DNA of 64,000 nucleotides from Ryuthela nishihirai (GCA_038380435.1 JAWZYU010000010.1:45790135-45854134); one strand, 5' to 3'. Counted from the stretch's first letter, positions 11,313-22,713 are shown. A program made the numbers and translations. The notes: a model not told the origin generated them from the letters alone.

Positions 11313-11562
11313 TTTGCACACCATAATCTAAAGGCCAGGTTACAAGGACCCTGAGAGCTCAGAGAAGGTTTCACTGGACAACTATTGGGAGACAGATGTA
11401 GCCCCCGCCAAGGCTATCCAGTGTGTCTTTAACTTTCACAGAATATGGCTCCCCGACACGTGGGGCCACGACTTAACGTCCTATCCTATGGACAGCGTTC
11501 TTTCCAAACCCATCGGTGTCCCCTACTGACCGACGGCAGTGTGGGGAATTTTGTGAGATAAA
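11313..11562 (-). mobile_element. SINE A copy, head missing
   Basis: The minus strand matches the family body and 3' end; the tRNA-like head is absent, and the copy stops at the GATTTATCTC-equivalent position. It is more diverged than the copies at 20.3, 31.8 and 48.3 kb. Confidence 0.8.
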
Positions 11563-12004
11563 TGATAGTTTGGAACTTGAACGTTAACGTCAGTAGCGGA
11601 TTTAGAGGTTTAGTGGCCCCAAGCTGAACAACATTTAGGTGGCACAGTGGATTTTTAAGAAACAAATAGTTATAAATTCACAAAACGATTTGAGTGCCCT
11701 TCAGTAGTCGGGGCCCTAAGCTGCCGCTTAGTCAGCTTATCGATAAATCCTCCCCTGGTAAGTGTGCAGTTAAATGAAGTATTCTGACAAATTTCTGCTT
11801 CACAGTGACGGATACGATCTCCATACATATCAAAGTAGTTCACGTAAGAAGAAAAGCAGTAAAAAAATTACAGTCAAATACGAAACCGCAAAGCAACGAA
11901 TGGCAGCAAAGCCACATGTCCACACACTTTGAACGTTGGAGGAAAAATGAAAATTACCTCCTGTTACTATAGGTGACGCGCAAGCAGTGGTTCTCAGTCC
12001 TTTA

Positions 12005-12405
12005 TTTATGTTAGCTATTTATTTATTTATACACCTAACAAACATGGTGATGTTAGGGCCAGGCCCTTCTACACCAGGTTCAGTTAAAAACAATACAAAA
12101 AGTATAAAGAAAAACAAGAGATATTTTAAATATTATACATATCAAATATGTAAATTGTCATTATTCAATGAAGTGTCATAGTTATAAAATTTAATAGTTT
12201 TATGCTTAATAGTAAATTAATAAATAATAGTTTAAAGTTTGAAAATAAAGATCTGAGTAATAATGATATATTTAATATGTTCATACATATTACCCGTATT
12301 CAATACCAAAGTCAGGCTGTGATAGTACAAATTTCCGTTACAGAACGTTAGAGTAGAAAGATTGAATTTAATAACTATAACCATAGAAACTGAAATCTGA
12401 GTTTA
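12005..12405 (-). repeat. Dispersed repeat family, copy 2 (LINE 3'-end-like)
   Basis: Second copy of the repeat at 1815-2305, same orientation, sharing the (TAAA)n-like end and the body. It is shorter because the segment around 2150-2190 of copy 1 is missing here. Confidence 0.6.
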
Positions 12406-13234
12406 ATCTGTTACTTTAGCAATACTAAAAGAGTTTGGGGACAATGTTCTCAAATCCCAGACACATTCCAGGAAACTCTCTACTAAAAAAATATCAAGTC
12501 CAGAGAAGAGAAATCAGGAGAATTACGCACACTCAGCCTTCCTGCATTGAACGTTGATGCCCAGGATTATGCATAATCAATTGAACGAAACTGAATAGCC
12601 TCTGACGGCAAACAAGTTTTATCAAGAACTACAAGAAATATTGAGATGTGACGTAACACACAAAACGAAAAGAAGGAACTTTCTAATGTCACCCTCGTGC
12701 TGTCGACAGTAAGTCAAGATTGTGACGAATGCGGCGCGGAAATATGAGAAGATATAAAGAGAAACTGTTCTATCCGTCGGAAACTGAGGACATCGAAACT
12801 AATGCCTTCATACGACTATAAAAGAAAGTATTTATCGGAATGACCCAGAAGGAAATAAGCCATAAATAGTCCATGATACTGAATGAGCAGAACCCGCTAC
12901 GCGTCCACCTTCCTTTGTCGAGTTCCGATGATTATAGAAGATATAAAAAAAAAGCATTTTGTAAGTATGCAAGGCTAGTAGTAAGGCAAAATATGCTAAA
13001 TAACCACTGTTTGTCGTTTGAATGGAAAAAAAAATATCGAATCAAATGAAAAGCTTCATTAAAAAAAGGCGCAAATATGTTATCGCGTCATATGTTAGAG
13101 TAAGGCTAGAAATGTCATTTTTTCTTATATTGAATTCCTCATAGCGCAAAAAGTTGATTATGAAGAAATATTGATTGCATAAAAGTCATTAGTCATTTGT
13201 ATGTATACAATAAGTCTGAAAAGTAAAGAGAATT

Positions 13235-13655
13235 TTTTTTATTTTTTCGATTCAAGAAGAATCGTTTACAAGGAGTTTGCTCCAGAAGGAAGAACCTTAG
13301 ATGCCTAATTTTAGTTAGAAATGATAGAACGATTGGTGTAAAAAATTCGACTGGCTAGACTTAATGAAAACAAGAACTGGTTTTCTTTGTTGGCCAATTC
13401 ACCTCCGCATTCCGTTTTAATTTCTTTCGCAAAAAGGGGTTATAATTGCTGAAATTATCCACTCTCCGCTCCTCCCACACCTATTTGTTAGATTTATCTC
13501 CTTCTAACTTCTTTTTCTTTTAGAAATTAAAAATGGAGAAGAAAAGAATACGATTTCTTACCATCCAAAACAAATGAATGTGAATCGGCCATCTCAATGA
13601 GAAACTTTTCTAGGAATTTTAGAAGCGCTTTTAACGATTAAAAGATGAAACAAGA
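13235..13655 (+). pseudogene. Mariner transposase relic (catalytic and C-terminal part)
   Basis: Plus-strand translation across several frameshifts reads IVYKEFAPEGRTLDA, LARLNENKNWFSLLANSPPHS, SFAKRGYNC and KLKMEKKRIRF. The mariner family has 'GIVHKEFVPEGQTVNA', the third catalytic region 'LLHDNAPSH', 'FLAKHGV' and 'KLKMALKGKRF' in the same order and spacing. The catalytic Asp of the DNAPSH block is lost. Stops are numerous and terminal repeats were not found. Confidence 0.82.
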
Positions 13656-14228
13656 TTGTAGGGTCAGATGCTGACTATTTTGAATTATTTTTTTTACAAA
13701 AATTCTTTTTTCTGAACATATGCTTTTGTTTTAGAATTCTTCATACGCATTGTGTATGTTGAAGGTATTTGCAACAAGTTTTTGTATCGTGAGATCTCAG
13801 AAAATATTACTGATGTGATGATTATTGGACCAATTATTTTATAATTTTGGATGGAATGAACCGTTTGCAATGCAGTGTATAACAATAAGAAACAACAATT
13901 CTGTTTCCATGCGAAGATATGTTAGAAAGGAAAAGAAGTACTTCTAAAAATTCGAATTTATTTTCATATATTCAATTTTTTTGTTTAGTTATATAGTTTT
14001 CGTTTAAAACGCTGCTACTTTTATAAACCGTATTATCCCTCCCGGCCTTAAACAATCCATCTGAATTCTAACAGCTATGCAATGTATCCACAGCACAACT
14101 ATTTTTCAGCTATGTTAGCCTATTGTATGCAAATAAATGCCACTCAGAATTCAAACATTAGGATTGTGAAATTTAGTTTCTTCACACGCAAACTTAATTT
14201 TTTCAACCAAATAAAATTAAATAATATA

Positions 14229-14413
14229 TCCCTCAAACAGTTGCTTTCAATAGAGATCTGACAGGAGCTGTCAGTTTAAAAGTATAGAGAAGATCTTTGA
14301 GGAAGATGAGACCTCTGAGGGAGACAACACAAGCATACGTGTTTAACCCAGGGCTCGAACTCAGGTACCTTTGATCAGTAGCCAAGCGCGCTGACTACTC
14401 GGCCACCGACGGT
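14229..14413 (-). mobile_element. SINE B copy, diverged
   Basis: The minus strand shows box A GTGGCCGAGTAGTCAGCGCG and box B GAGTTCGAGCCC, then the family body, and the 3' end CAACTGTTTGAGGG next to an AT run. Confidence 0.85.
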
Positions 14414-14647
14414 AAAAATAAGAAACTGTAAAAGAAAACGACGGTAAAAATAAGAACCACATGATATGTCCTGTGGTTCTTTACTAATGAATTATTGATT
14501 TAATGCCATGAGCGTGAGTGACAAATACTAAATTCCATCTCTATGTGACAATACAGTTGTCCACTTCCGGAAAGAGGGCGCCACTGTACATATCAAATAA
14601 AAAAAAATCCGGAAAGTTTGTAAGTCACACCAGCTGAAAAAAAACGT

Positions 14648-14715
14648 TAGCAGATGATGGTGTAGTGGTTAGCATAACTGGCATATTTCTATGCCACATG
14701 GATTCGAAACCGACT
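14648..14715 (+). other. tRNA-like sequence (probable SINE head), not a functional tRNA
   Basis: GATGGTGTAGTGGTTAGCAT resembles a box A and ATGGATTCGAAACCG a box B, spaced as in tRNA. The acceptor stem does not pair well. A SINE A copy begins about 100 bases downstream, so this looks like the head of another, unclassified tRNA-derived SINE. Confidence 0.45.
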
Positions 14716-14811
14716 TACTTCAAAATCGATTTTTTTCCAGCTTATTATTTCATGAGTTTCATTTTCTTTTTTTTTTTTCAATATCGATGCTTGCTTTCTC
14801 TCCACCACAGG

Positions 14812-15172
14812 ATCGTTGGATGGCTCCTTCGACAGCTAGCCAGGCTCGTAATTTGCAGTTCCCAGGATCAGCTCTCTGTCAGTGTTGAGATTTATCTCCG
14901 CTAACTTTCATTTTGCCCTCAGTCAGCAAGAAGACACCGGTGGACGTGTAGAAGACAACGTTAGTTGAATGGGATATTAGGCCTACCCCACTCCCTGTAT
15001 GGTAGAGTGCATGTTAAAAACACGCTAGACGGCCTTGATTGGAGACTTCTTTTTTATAACAGCTGTCCAGTAGACTCCCGTCCCAATCTTCTCTGAGTCC
15101 TCAGGGTCTTTGTGATCTGGGCATTTAGCCCATGGTGAGAAAAAAGTGCTGCTCAAAGGTAAAACAATACAA
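14812..15172 (+). mobile_element. SINE A copy
   Basis: A near-complete but diverged copy: the head is partly altered (GCCAGGCTCGTAATTTGCAG remains), the body includes GTGTTGAGATTTATCTCCGC, and the 3' end is CTCAAAGGTAAAACAATAC. It lies just downstream (gene sense) of the exon at 15284-15384. Confidence 0.85.
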
Positions 15173-15283
15173 CAATACAAATCCCACCACAAACATACAA
15201 TCGTGATTTGTTAACTTAGCCGACAAAAAGGCCCTACTCTCAGATTAATTGTTTTGTCTGAATATGCTTTTTTTTGTTCTTAC

Positions 15284-15384
15284 CTTCACTTATGGATTTT
15301 TCTCCTTTTCTAGATTTCAATAGAAGGACGACTTCCACCGTTGTTGCCAACAGAAGCAAAGCCACAAAGACACTCAAGATGCAG
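15284..15384 (-). CDS. nrf-6-like: NRF-6-like membrane acyltransferase, exon with first membrane segment
   Basis: A 101-bp exon between acceptor TTTCTCCTTTTAG and donor GTAAGAAC. It encodes CILSVFVALLLLATTVEVVL, a hydrophobic helix, followed by a charged loop (KSRKGEKSISE). In NRF-6 relatives the ectodomain is followed by exactly such a helix ending in a '(G/A)T-x-(Y/V)-(D/E)' motif before the 'SFS' block, which here is supplied by the exon at 4898-4725. It takes one base from the upstream exon's split Val codon and leaves one base for the next, so phases match on both sides. The intron upstream is only 173 bp, whereas the one downstream is about 10.4 kb. Confidence 0.9.
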
Positions 15385-15557
15385 CTAAAAGGAGAAAATA
15401 AAATAAATTTCTTATTCTTAAAAAACGTTTTCACTAGTGAATACAGTGTCTATTTGACACACATCGTTTCTTAGATGAAAAGCTTAGAATGGTATTTGTT
15501 AAAAATAAAATTCATTATTTTCACTATCATGAGTAACAAAATTTCCAAAACACTTAC

Positions 15558-15651
15558 ACTACAACAATTTGATGTGTTTCCAAGGCGAAAGGTTCTTTTA
15601 CTTCACATCCTGCAACTTGGACACCCCAATTAATTCCACTCTGCTTCATCA
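15558..15651 (-). CDS. nrf-6-like: NRF-6-like membrane acyltransferase, end of the NRF ectodomain
   Basis: A 94-bp exon between acceptor TTCATTAG and donor GTAAGTG. Two leading bases join the single base from the exon at 27416-27355 (giving Leu), then 30 codons read MKQSGINWGVQVAGC and EVKEPFALETHQIVVV, and two bases remain for the next exon (giving Val). The conserved Cys followed by a short polar stretch running into the first membrane helix is the normal end of the NRF domain in this family. It is short and less conserved than its neighbours; the perfect phase agreement with both neighbouring exons is the strongest support. Confidence 0.87.
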
Positions 15652-15971
15652 CTAATGAACACAATCCAAAATGTAATTATTTTACTCATGAATAATATTA
15701 TACAGATTCAGCGTTTGTTTAAGAATGAGATTATAACTTTGCGAAGAATTTAAATTAGCATAAAACTCGTAGTACATTATTAACATGAATAGAAGTCAGT
15801 GTTCTTATTAAGTAGTTTTATATGCATATGCAAGAGATAAGAAACAAATATTCAACGATTTTATCGTAAAATACAGATAAGAAAATTTTGGGAGCTAATG
15901 TAGTACCTATGGAAGTAAAATCTAATTAATATGCGAAAGTAAAATAAAGATCATACATATACAATAGTCAA

Positions 15972-16010
15972 TCAGCCATAGGCAACGGAGGTCCAATCTG
16001 ACTACACAAC
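15972..16010 (-). mobile_element. RTE-like LINE, 3'-terminal scrap
   Basis: The minus strand GATTGGACCTCCGTTGCC matches the 3' end of the LINE copies at 2985 and 10985. Only about 40 bases survive. Confidence 0.6.
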
Positions 16011-16279
16011 TTACCAGTGGCGTCACGTGACCCAACATTTAAAGGGCAAATGCTTTTTATATGCTATTTTAGGTCCTTCCAACGAGCATAATAACCTGGT
16101 ACGATAATTGTGTTAAGCAAGTAGCGCAAGTAACTTAAACTATGTCCCGGCAACAAAAATAAATATCATTGGGGTTTAAAACACTTAAAAGTTTGCTATT
16201 GTTTTCCTGCACAGGATATGATTCTCCTGCATACATAAGGCTTAACATCTTTTCTTAATGTTCATGTCCCTTCCAACAG

Positions 16280-16407
16280 ACGGTAGCATTTGCAAGCTCA
16301 TTTGCGTTCTTCTTCCCACCGATAACATAGTGATGGTTAAAGGAGAAAATCTCTACACAGTGCAGTTGGACTCGAAAGTGGTAACATTACATTACGATCC
16401 TGTATGA
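16280..16407 (+). other. Coding-like stretch on the plus strand, unrecognised
   Basis: After a splice-acceptor-like TTCCAACAG, an open frame reads GSICKLICVLLPTDNIVMV, then KGENLYTVQLDSKVV and a stop at 16405. Composition looks protein-like and it is not part of a repeat I recognise. It could be a terminal exon of an antisense gene, a TE scrap, or chance. Confidence 0.2.
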
Positions 16408-16514
16408 GCCACCTAAGTCATCTCCCACTGTATCTTTTTAACTGACAAGAACATTAAGTTAGACAAGGTTGAACCACATCATTATTTACACAAAATCTTC
16501 ATGCAAAATAATAT

Positions 16515-16715
16515 ATATATATATACCCCCTCAAGCAGCTGCTTGCCACAGATGTCTGACAGGAGCCTATCAGTTTATATGCCATAGTAGAAGGTCTGTG
16601 AGGATGGTAGGACCTCAGCAGAAAAACAACACGAACATCCATGCCTTACTCAGGGCTCGAATCCAGGTCATTTAGATCAGTAGACAAGTGTGCTAACCAC
16701 TCAGCCATGGGTCAG
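16515..16715 (-). mobile_element. SINE B copy with (TA)n tail
   Basis: The minus strand shows box A GTGGTTAGCAC and box B GATTCGAGCCC, the full body, and the 3' end CAGCTGCTTGAGGGGG followed by a TATATATA run that looks like the tail. Confidence 0.88.
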
Positions 16716-17047
16716 AAATCTTCATAATATATGCAAATAAATATTGACAACTACAAGATAATTGTCAACAACACAATTGAGTGTCGTATTGTGGTAGACC
16801 AAAGCAATAATTATACAGGTTTAGCGGCAGGTGCTTAACGATGTTAGGATTGTGAAATCATGGGACAATACAAAATTATCACCACTCCCCTCTAGGCACC
16901 ACTTAGTCTCCAAAAGAAACTCTAAACCTTTTTTTTTACATATGTAAATATAAAGTAACAATTGAGCCCTCTCCAAAAACTCAGAAAACTACCGAAGCAC
17001 CCCCTTCACTTGATTAATTATAACAATAAACAACAGTAGCAAGGTTT

Positions 17048-17205
17048 AGTAGTCACGAAGCAATTTACAAAATATATAGTAGTCACGAAGTAATTTGCAA
17101 AATATATAGTAGTCACGAAGCAATTTACAAAACATGTATTAGTCACGAAGAAATTTATAAAATATAAGCACAAGAAATTTACCAAATATAATCACAAGCA
17201 TCATT
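17048..17205. repeat. 30-bp minisatellite
   Basis: AGTCACGAAG recurs at 17051, 17081, 17111 and 17141, each followed by YAATTTACAAAATATATAGT. Two further degraded units follow (AAGAAATTTACCAAATATAATCACAAG). The units abut, with no unique spacers between them. Confidence 0.92.
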
Positions 17206-17998
17206 TTATTTTAATTTTCAATTTAATGCAACTTATACACATGGTACTCTATGCCCATGTCAGAGCAGATCATGGAAATTAGTTCCTACTGTTGCCGTAA
17301 GTTTTAGCTCATTTAACAAAACTCGGGGGGATTAGGTAGTCCGTCAAGCTCCATCTCCCCATGCACACTCTTTGAAAATGCTAGTAAGAAGTGATGGAGG
17401 TAAAAAATTATTAAATTTCTGCGTATTTCATTCATCTTTTCTATAAATCGTTTAGATATTTCTGATACGGAGTGGATAATGTTAGATTGCAATGCAAACT
17501 CACAATCCGAATTGTTGCCTTCCCTCTTTACTTTTTTCGGCTTGATTGCATCACTTGTCCCCCCCCCCCCCCGTTTATGCTTTTTTAGATCGAGGCCTAA
17601 AATGATTAAAAGATAAAAAAATCTAATTCATGTAAATTTAATATTCTTGAGTAGCATAATTATACGAGCTAAAGGTAATTTATTAATGAAAGAAGAGAAT
17701 ACTTAAAAAAAAACGCAAATTTAATGGTGATTATTTATTTTAATTTCTAAATACTGATTAAAAAGCTGATATCATAATCAAAACGAAATATTTCTGTCAC
17801 TTTTTTATTTCTTTTTTTCACACCTGTAATCAAATTTAGAAATATAAATCAATGGCCCAAACCAGTGCTACTAAATCCATCCTGGGCGTCAACTTAAGCT
17901 CTATTCCGCATTATTCCGTGTTGATGATTTCATGGGGTAAAAAAAACTGACCCACAGTGCGTTAACTTGACATTCAACAAGTAGCTCTCAACTGATCA
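17206..17998. other. Intronic sequence, nothing recognised apart from a poly(C) run
   Basis: AT-rich sequence with a homopolymer of C at about 17559-17572. No coding stretch or repeat family was recognised. Confidence 0.5.
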
Positions 17999-18385
17999 TG
18001 AGGGACGTAGTTGGCTTAGTCGGTAACTCATAATCAGCAGTTCCCAGTAATCTGTAGAGACCTACCTATGTCAGCGTTGAGATTTATCTCCACTAAACTC
18101 CGCCCTGCCTCGGTTAGAAAGTGGGACACTGATGGGCTTGGAAAGGCAGCCATCCTTCGGATGCGATGCTAAGCAATGGCTCCTTTTGAGGGAAGGCCAT
18201 ACCCTGTGCAAGTAAAAGAACATGCTGGATGGCCTTGACGGGTGGTTGCCATCTGTCTCCTAATAGCTGCGCAGTGGGTCGCCTTCTCCCAACCTTCTCT
18301 GAGCTTTTGGGTGGAATCCTAGGGATCTGACATTTTAAATTATTGTATGTAAAAAAAATGTTCCTCAGGTGTAAACAACCCAACT
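17999..18385 (+). mobile_element. SINE A copy, diverged
   Basis: The head has TTGGCTTAGTCGGTAACTC (altered box A); box B is damaged. The body (GTCAGCGTTGAGATTTATCT) and the AACCC-type tail after GTAAACAACCCAACTC are clear. Confidence 0.85.
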
Positions 18386-19420
18386 CTGGTCATGAAGACA
18401 TAAGCAATCGAACTATAGTGTTTTGATTCTAACAACGAAGCGCCATATGCGAATGCTTCTTCCATCGCAAATATAAAACATGTGACCCGTAAACAGTGAA
18501 TCCGTTGATTTTAGATTAAATTAGCCAATCACAATGCCTTAACTTTTTCCTGTTTGGAAAGGTCTCAGTTCTTGAACTATAGCCTTGGAAGAATTCAAAG
18601 TCAAATCGTTTACTACTCATTGTCAGGTAAAGTACCTATTTGCTGTGAAAACGGAAATTACTGTATTGCTGTGATAACTTCCTGATGGCTTCTCACACAT
18701 CTATTCATCACATGTAATACAAGGTACCCATTAGTTCTACATCAATAAAATGTTTGTACATGTACAAAATCAAATAAGTCAAATACAGGACTGTTGTGCT
18801 ATTCTGTCGAGCTTTAATATAATAATTACATTACGGAATTACATTCTTTTCAGCGTCAAGACCATGAAAAACATAAATTAAAAAAATTTACCTTCCTCGC
18901 CCTGAAAAGCAAAAAATAATACTAACTCATATCGATGGTGAAATCACTCGATGAATTTGTATTCACTTCAAAGTAAGATAGGAATCCCTTGAAAATTTCA
19001 GGAAGTTATTTCATCAAGAGTAAATTTTAGTTTCATTTTTTTTTTCTTTTCAGGACGACGAAAATAGGCATTTTTTAAAAATTTATATTAGTTAAATTCT
19101 GCCAAATGTTCGGCGCGAAACGTATGTTCTTTGGTAACTCTTCCCACCGTTAACGCATTACTCTATTCATAAGGTAGGCAACAGAAGCTCCCCAAGAAAT
19201 TTCGAACTCTTTTAGAGACATATTCCCAACTCACTGTCAGCTAAGAACTTGATCTATTAACCCAACACAACTAGAATTAAGTGGGCCATCACACCATATT
19301 TGGGAGCGATCACTCAAGCAGCCGTAGAACCACAGGGCAACCGACAATTTCTGCCATCGATGACGTCACACATTTTCTCCCATCCATCTTCACAGGAATT
19401 ATTGTAACAAATAATAAATC

Positions 19421-19602
19421 CCCGCTCAAGCAGCTGCTTGCCACAGAGGTCTGACAGGAACCTGTCAGTTTATATGCCATAGTAGAAGGTCTGAGAGGAT
19501 AGCAGGCCCTCAGCAGAAAAACGACACAAACAGCCATGCCTTACCCGGGGCTCGAACCCAGGTCCCTTAGATCAGTAGCCAAGCGCGCTAACCACTCGGC
19601 AC
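19421..19602 (-). mobile_element. SINE B copy
   Basis: The minus strand has box B GGTTCGAGCCCC and box A GAGTGGTTAGCGCGC, then the full body. It is well preserved. The 5' end is lost at the AT-rich junction near 19602. Confidence 0.9.
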
Positions 19603-19699
19603 ATAATATTATATAATAAATTTAATAAATATCATATTATATATTAGCCGTAATTCCGGGCGGGCAGGCACGTGGGACATCATCGGTGGCCGAAATTGG

Positions 19700-21030
19700 T
19701 AGTTTTGCCGTGGTTCTGCGACTACCTGAGCAATCAGTCTCGAATTTGGTGGGTGGTCCCGCTTAGTTCTGACCCTTTTGGTGTGACAGATGAGGTCCCT
19801 AGCTGCCGTGGGTCGGGAGTGATCCATCGAAAAGCGTCCGAGATTTCTGGGGTGCTGTCGTCGCCTGCCTTGTGAATGAAGTTACCGAACAGGGATCCGT
19901 ACCTGACAAACGTTAGCAGGGCTAGATAGGTGCATTGTTCGACATGCTCGTTCGTCACCACACAGCACTGCAGGCGATATTCGACGGACTGTGTCAGCAG
20001 CCATAGATGTCCCCATAACGACCGGATATGGCGACAACCGGACGAAAGGATTGATCCAGCTTTTGTTCGTGACCCATAACACCGCCTTTCAGTCAGGCAT
20101 AAAGGTACGGGGTGTTATTGGATGTGACAGCAGATCACTTCTCATCTGCATCATGGGAATACTGATAGCTGCATGATACGTTAGCGCGGTTCTGCAGCCC
20201 GTTTCGTTACCACTCCTGTGAGGCATGCAGTAGCCCGTTTTGTTACCATTCCTGTGAGCATGCAGTAGCCCATTTTCCAGAATGACAACGCCTGTGTACA
20301 CACTGCTAGGGTCTCCAGACAATGGGGGCGGGGGGTGGCTCAGTCGGTAGCGCGCCAGGCTCGTAATCTGTAGTTCCCAGGTTCGAGTCCCAGCTGGGTC
20401 AGCGTTGAGATTTATCTCCGCAAAATTCCCCGCCCTGCCCACGGTCAGTAGGGGACACCGATGGGCTTGGAAAGGCCGCCGTTCGTCGGATGGGTCGTTA
20501 AGCCGTGGCCCCGTGTGCGGGAGAGCCATATCCTGTGCACGTTAAAGAACACGCTGGATGGCCTTGACGGGAGGCTACCATCTGTCTCCCAACAGCTGTT
20601 CCAGTGGGTCCCCTCCCCCAACATTCCTGAGCTTTCGGGGTCCATGTGACCTGGCCATTTAGCCCATGATGTGCAAAAAAGTGCCGCTCAGAGGTAAAAC
20701 AACCCAACCCAACTCCAGACAATGTTTGCAACATGTTCAAGTATTGCCATGGCCAGCACGATCTCCAGATTTATCCCCAATAGAAAATCTGTGGGACCAC
20801 ATTGGACGACGTGTACAAACCTCTCACCGGTCGGCGCGGAATCTCGATGAATTATGGAGCAAGTTGTGCAATTCCTCAGGACCATATCCCTCGACTGTAT
20901 GACTCCATGCCATGTCGTATTTCTGCCTGTATTGCCGCTCACGGTGTGCAACCACTTTCTGAAGCAGTTATATTTGCTGCATTATGTCATCTTCTAACAG
21001 ATGTAAGTGGTGGCAAATTAAATCATGGTA
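19700..21030 (+). pseudogene. Tc1-like transposase, decayed and split by a SINE
   Basis: Plus-strand reading over several frames follows a Tc1-family transposase: HTH remnants (ASEISGVLSS, 19820-19860), STAGDIRRTVSAAIDVPITT (about 19960-20030), a central block with VIGCDSRSLLICIMG (20115-20160), then after the SINE LPWPARSPDLSPIENLWDHI (20740-20805) and YDSMPCRISACIAAHG (20895-20945). The block 'PWPARSPDLSPIE' is the last catalytic motif region of Tc1 DD34E/D enzymes. Frameshifts and stops show it is inactive. Terminal repeats were not identified with confidence. Confidence 0.88.
20325..20712 (+). mobile_element. SINE A, complete copy with 12-bp target-site duplication
   Basis: This is the reference copy. 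The head GGTGGCTCAGTCGGTAGCGC (box A) and CCAGGTTCGAGTCCCAGC (box B) is followed by a body of about 300 bp with GTGCACGTTAAAGAACACGC, and ends GAGGTAAAACAACCCAACCC. It is flanked by identical CTCCAGACAATG at 20313-20324 and 20713-20724, so integration was by target-primed reverse transcription with a duplication. It interrupts a Tc1 transposase. RNA polymerase III transcription from the head is expected from the box A/B arrangement. Confidence 0.95.
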
Positions 21031-21349
21031 TGAAAATATGTATTGCTATGTGTGTATTGCATTTCATCCCTATCCCTCACTCCTTCTGGGTGGGGCAATT
21101 TCAATGTCCTGCAGCGTATGTTGAAAACACACAAGCCGATAAACGACGCGCGAAAAGCAATAGGAAGATAGGTAAAAATCAGTACCTTTTATTGTGAGAT
21201 TTTTTTATGTATCTTGAGCGTTGTTCCCAGTAAGAAATATCACCATTTCATTGTAATAGATTTATCAACGTGTAAAGAAATCTTTAATGCTGACTTATAA
21301 CTTAAAACATTTCAACCCATGATGTTTTAAGCCAATCATACTTTATTAT

Positions 21350-21422
21350 ATACACAAATTCAGGTAAATTTTCCAGTGCGTCAAATTTATATACACAAAT
21401 TCAGGTAAAATTCCAGTGCGTC
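21350..21422. repeat. Short tandem duplication
   Basis: The motif TATACACAAATTCAGGTAAA followed by TTCCAGTGCGTCA occurs twice in succession. Confidence 0.85.
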
Positions 21423-21529
21423 AGTTGACAGGCAGAGGCATTACAAGAAAACAAAAAGGAATTACTTAATAGGGCAGATTTTTTGATTGTAGAAATGATA
21501 ACTGTAATTTGTTATGGTAGTATGCTATA

Positions 21530-21700
21530 TTTCCAAATTGAAACTAATTTTTAAAGAAGACATCACTGTGAAGTTAACGTCGATCAATTTTAGAGAAAAA
21601 ATTGCCTTGAGCCTAGTGGGATACGAATCAACGACTCTTGATAATATGTCAGGTGCTCTGGACCACTGAGTTACCGGCCGCCGACCAAGATCTCCTCTCA
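21530..21700 (-). mobile_element. SINE C copy (tRNA-derived)
   Basis: The minus strand: GGTAACTCAGTGGTCCAGAG (box A-like), CCTGACATATTATC, GATTCGTATCCCACTAGG (box B-like), then the 3' part ATTGATCGACGTTAACTTC. It forms an inverted pair with the copy at 21970-22150. Confidence 0.82.
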
Positions 21701-21752
21701 TTGATTCTATGAACTTTCTACCAACAATATACAATTCTCCGTGTCTCATGAA

Positions 21753-21837
21753 AGTATACTGCTCTCAAAAAATTAGGGGATATTTCATCGCTTCATATTC
21801 ATTTTGAAATATCCCCTAATTTTTGTGAGCAGTATAT
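21753..21837. mobile_element. Palindromic MITE of Tc1/mariner type
   Basis: Two arms of about 32 bases (TATACTGCTCTCAAAAAATT ... and its reverse complement AATTTTTGTGAGCAGTATA) surround a loop of about 17 bases. TA dinucleotides flank both ends, as expected of Tc1/mariner target duplications. Confidence 0.82.
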
Positions 21838-21969
21838 TTGTCCCACCTGCTCTCAGCTTCAAGAAACAATAACAAGTATGCCATGAAGAAGATAAGTACA
21901 TTCTGAGTGGACACGGAGAATTGAGTATTGCTGGTAGAAATTTCATTACATTAACTAGAGATCTAAATC

Positions 21970-22150
21970 GGCGCCGGTAGCCCAGTGGTCCAGAGCACCT
22001 AACATGTTACCAGGAGGTCACGAGTTCTTATCCCACTCAGATCAATAAAATTTTTTTTTCCTCTAAAATTAATCGACGTCAACTTCACAGTGTTATCTTC
22101 CTTAATATTCATTAAATACGACGAAAAATATATCTTCAATTGGAACTAAT
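21970..22150 (+). mobile_element. SINE C copy
   Basis: Head GCGCCGGTAGCCCAGTGGTC with AGAGCACCTAACATGTTACC, box B-like CACGAGTTCTTATCCCACTC, and 3' part AAATTAATCGACGTCAACTTC. It is the inverted partner of the copy at 21530-21700. Confidence 0.82.
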
Positions 22151-22713
22151 TACTGAATATTTTACTTATATGATGAAGAAAAATAGTTTAAGAAATCAGC
22201 AACTACAAATATTGTTTTCGTGGAAAAAGGAACAATATATGTTTAAGTGAAAAATGTATGACATCATGAACAGTGTGGAGTAGCTATATTTTTTAATACT
22301 GAGTTGTTATATCTTAAAATGTTCTTAACATGAAGTTATGAGTGTTTTAAAAAATATTCTAATTTAAGCTTTGAATATGTTTGAATATAACATTTAAACC
22401 AAGGCGATCACAAAGGGGTGATTTATTCAGTTTTCACCATAATATTTATTTAAAATTGTTTATAAATTTAGTATTCGAATTAGTTATAATTCCTTTCCTG
22501 ATAAACTTTTAGCTTTTTTGTAAATTTTTAGGTAGTTTAAAGAAGTTTGATGATACAGTAAGAGTAGTGAATATGAAAAAAAAAACTATTAATGAAAAAT
22601 TAATATCTACTTGAAATATTTCTGAGATATTTCCATATCACGTAAAATTAAGAGACCGTACTCTAGAAACAAGTTTTTGCTGGCTGAGAATAAGCCAAAT
22701 ATCATGTTTAAGT

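Noticed and set aside
17048..17205. Regularly spaced 30-bp repeats resembling a CRISPR array
   Set aside because: The units abut with no unique spacers, and the genome is eukaryotic; it is a minisatellite.
20089..20529. 146-codon minus-strand ORF and overlapping ORFs at 20445-20740
   Set aside because: They lie in SINE A and antisense to the Tc1 relic; the same frames recur in every SINE A copy.
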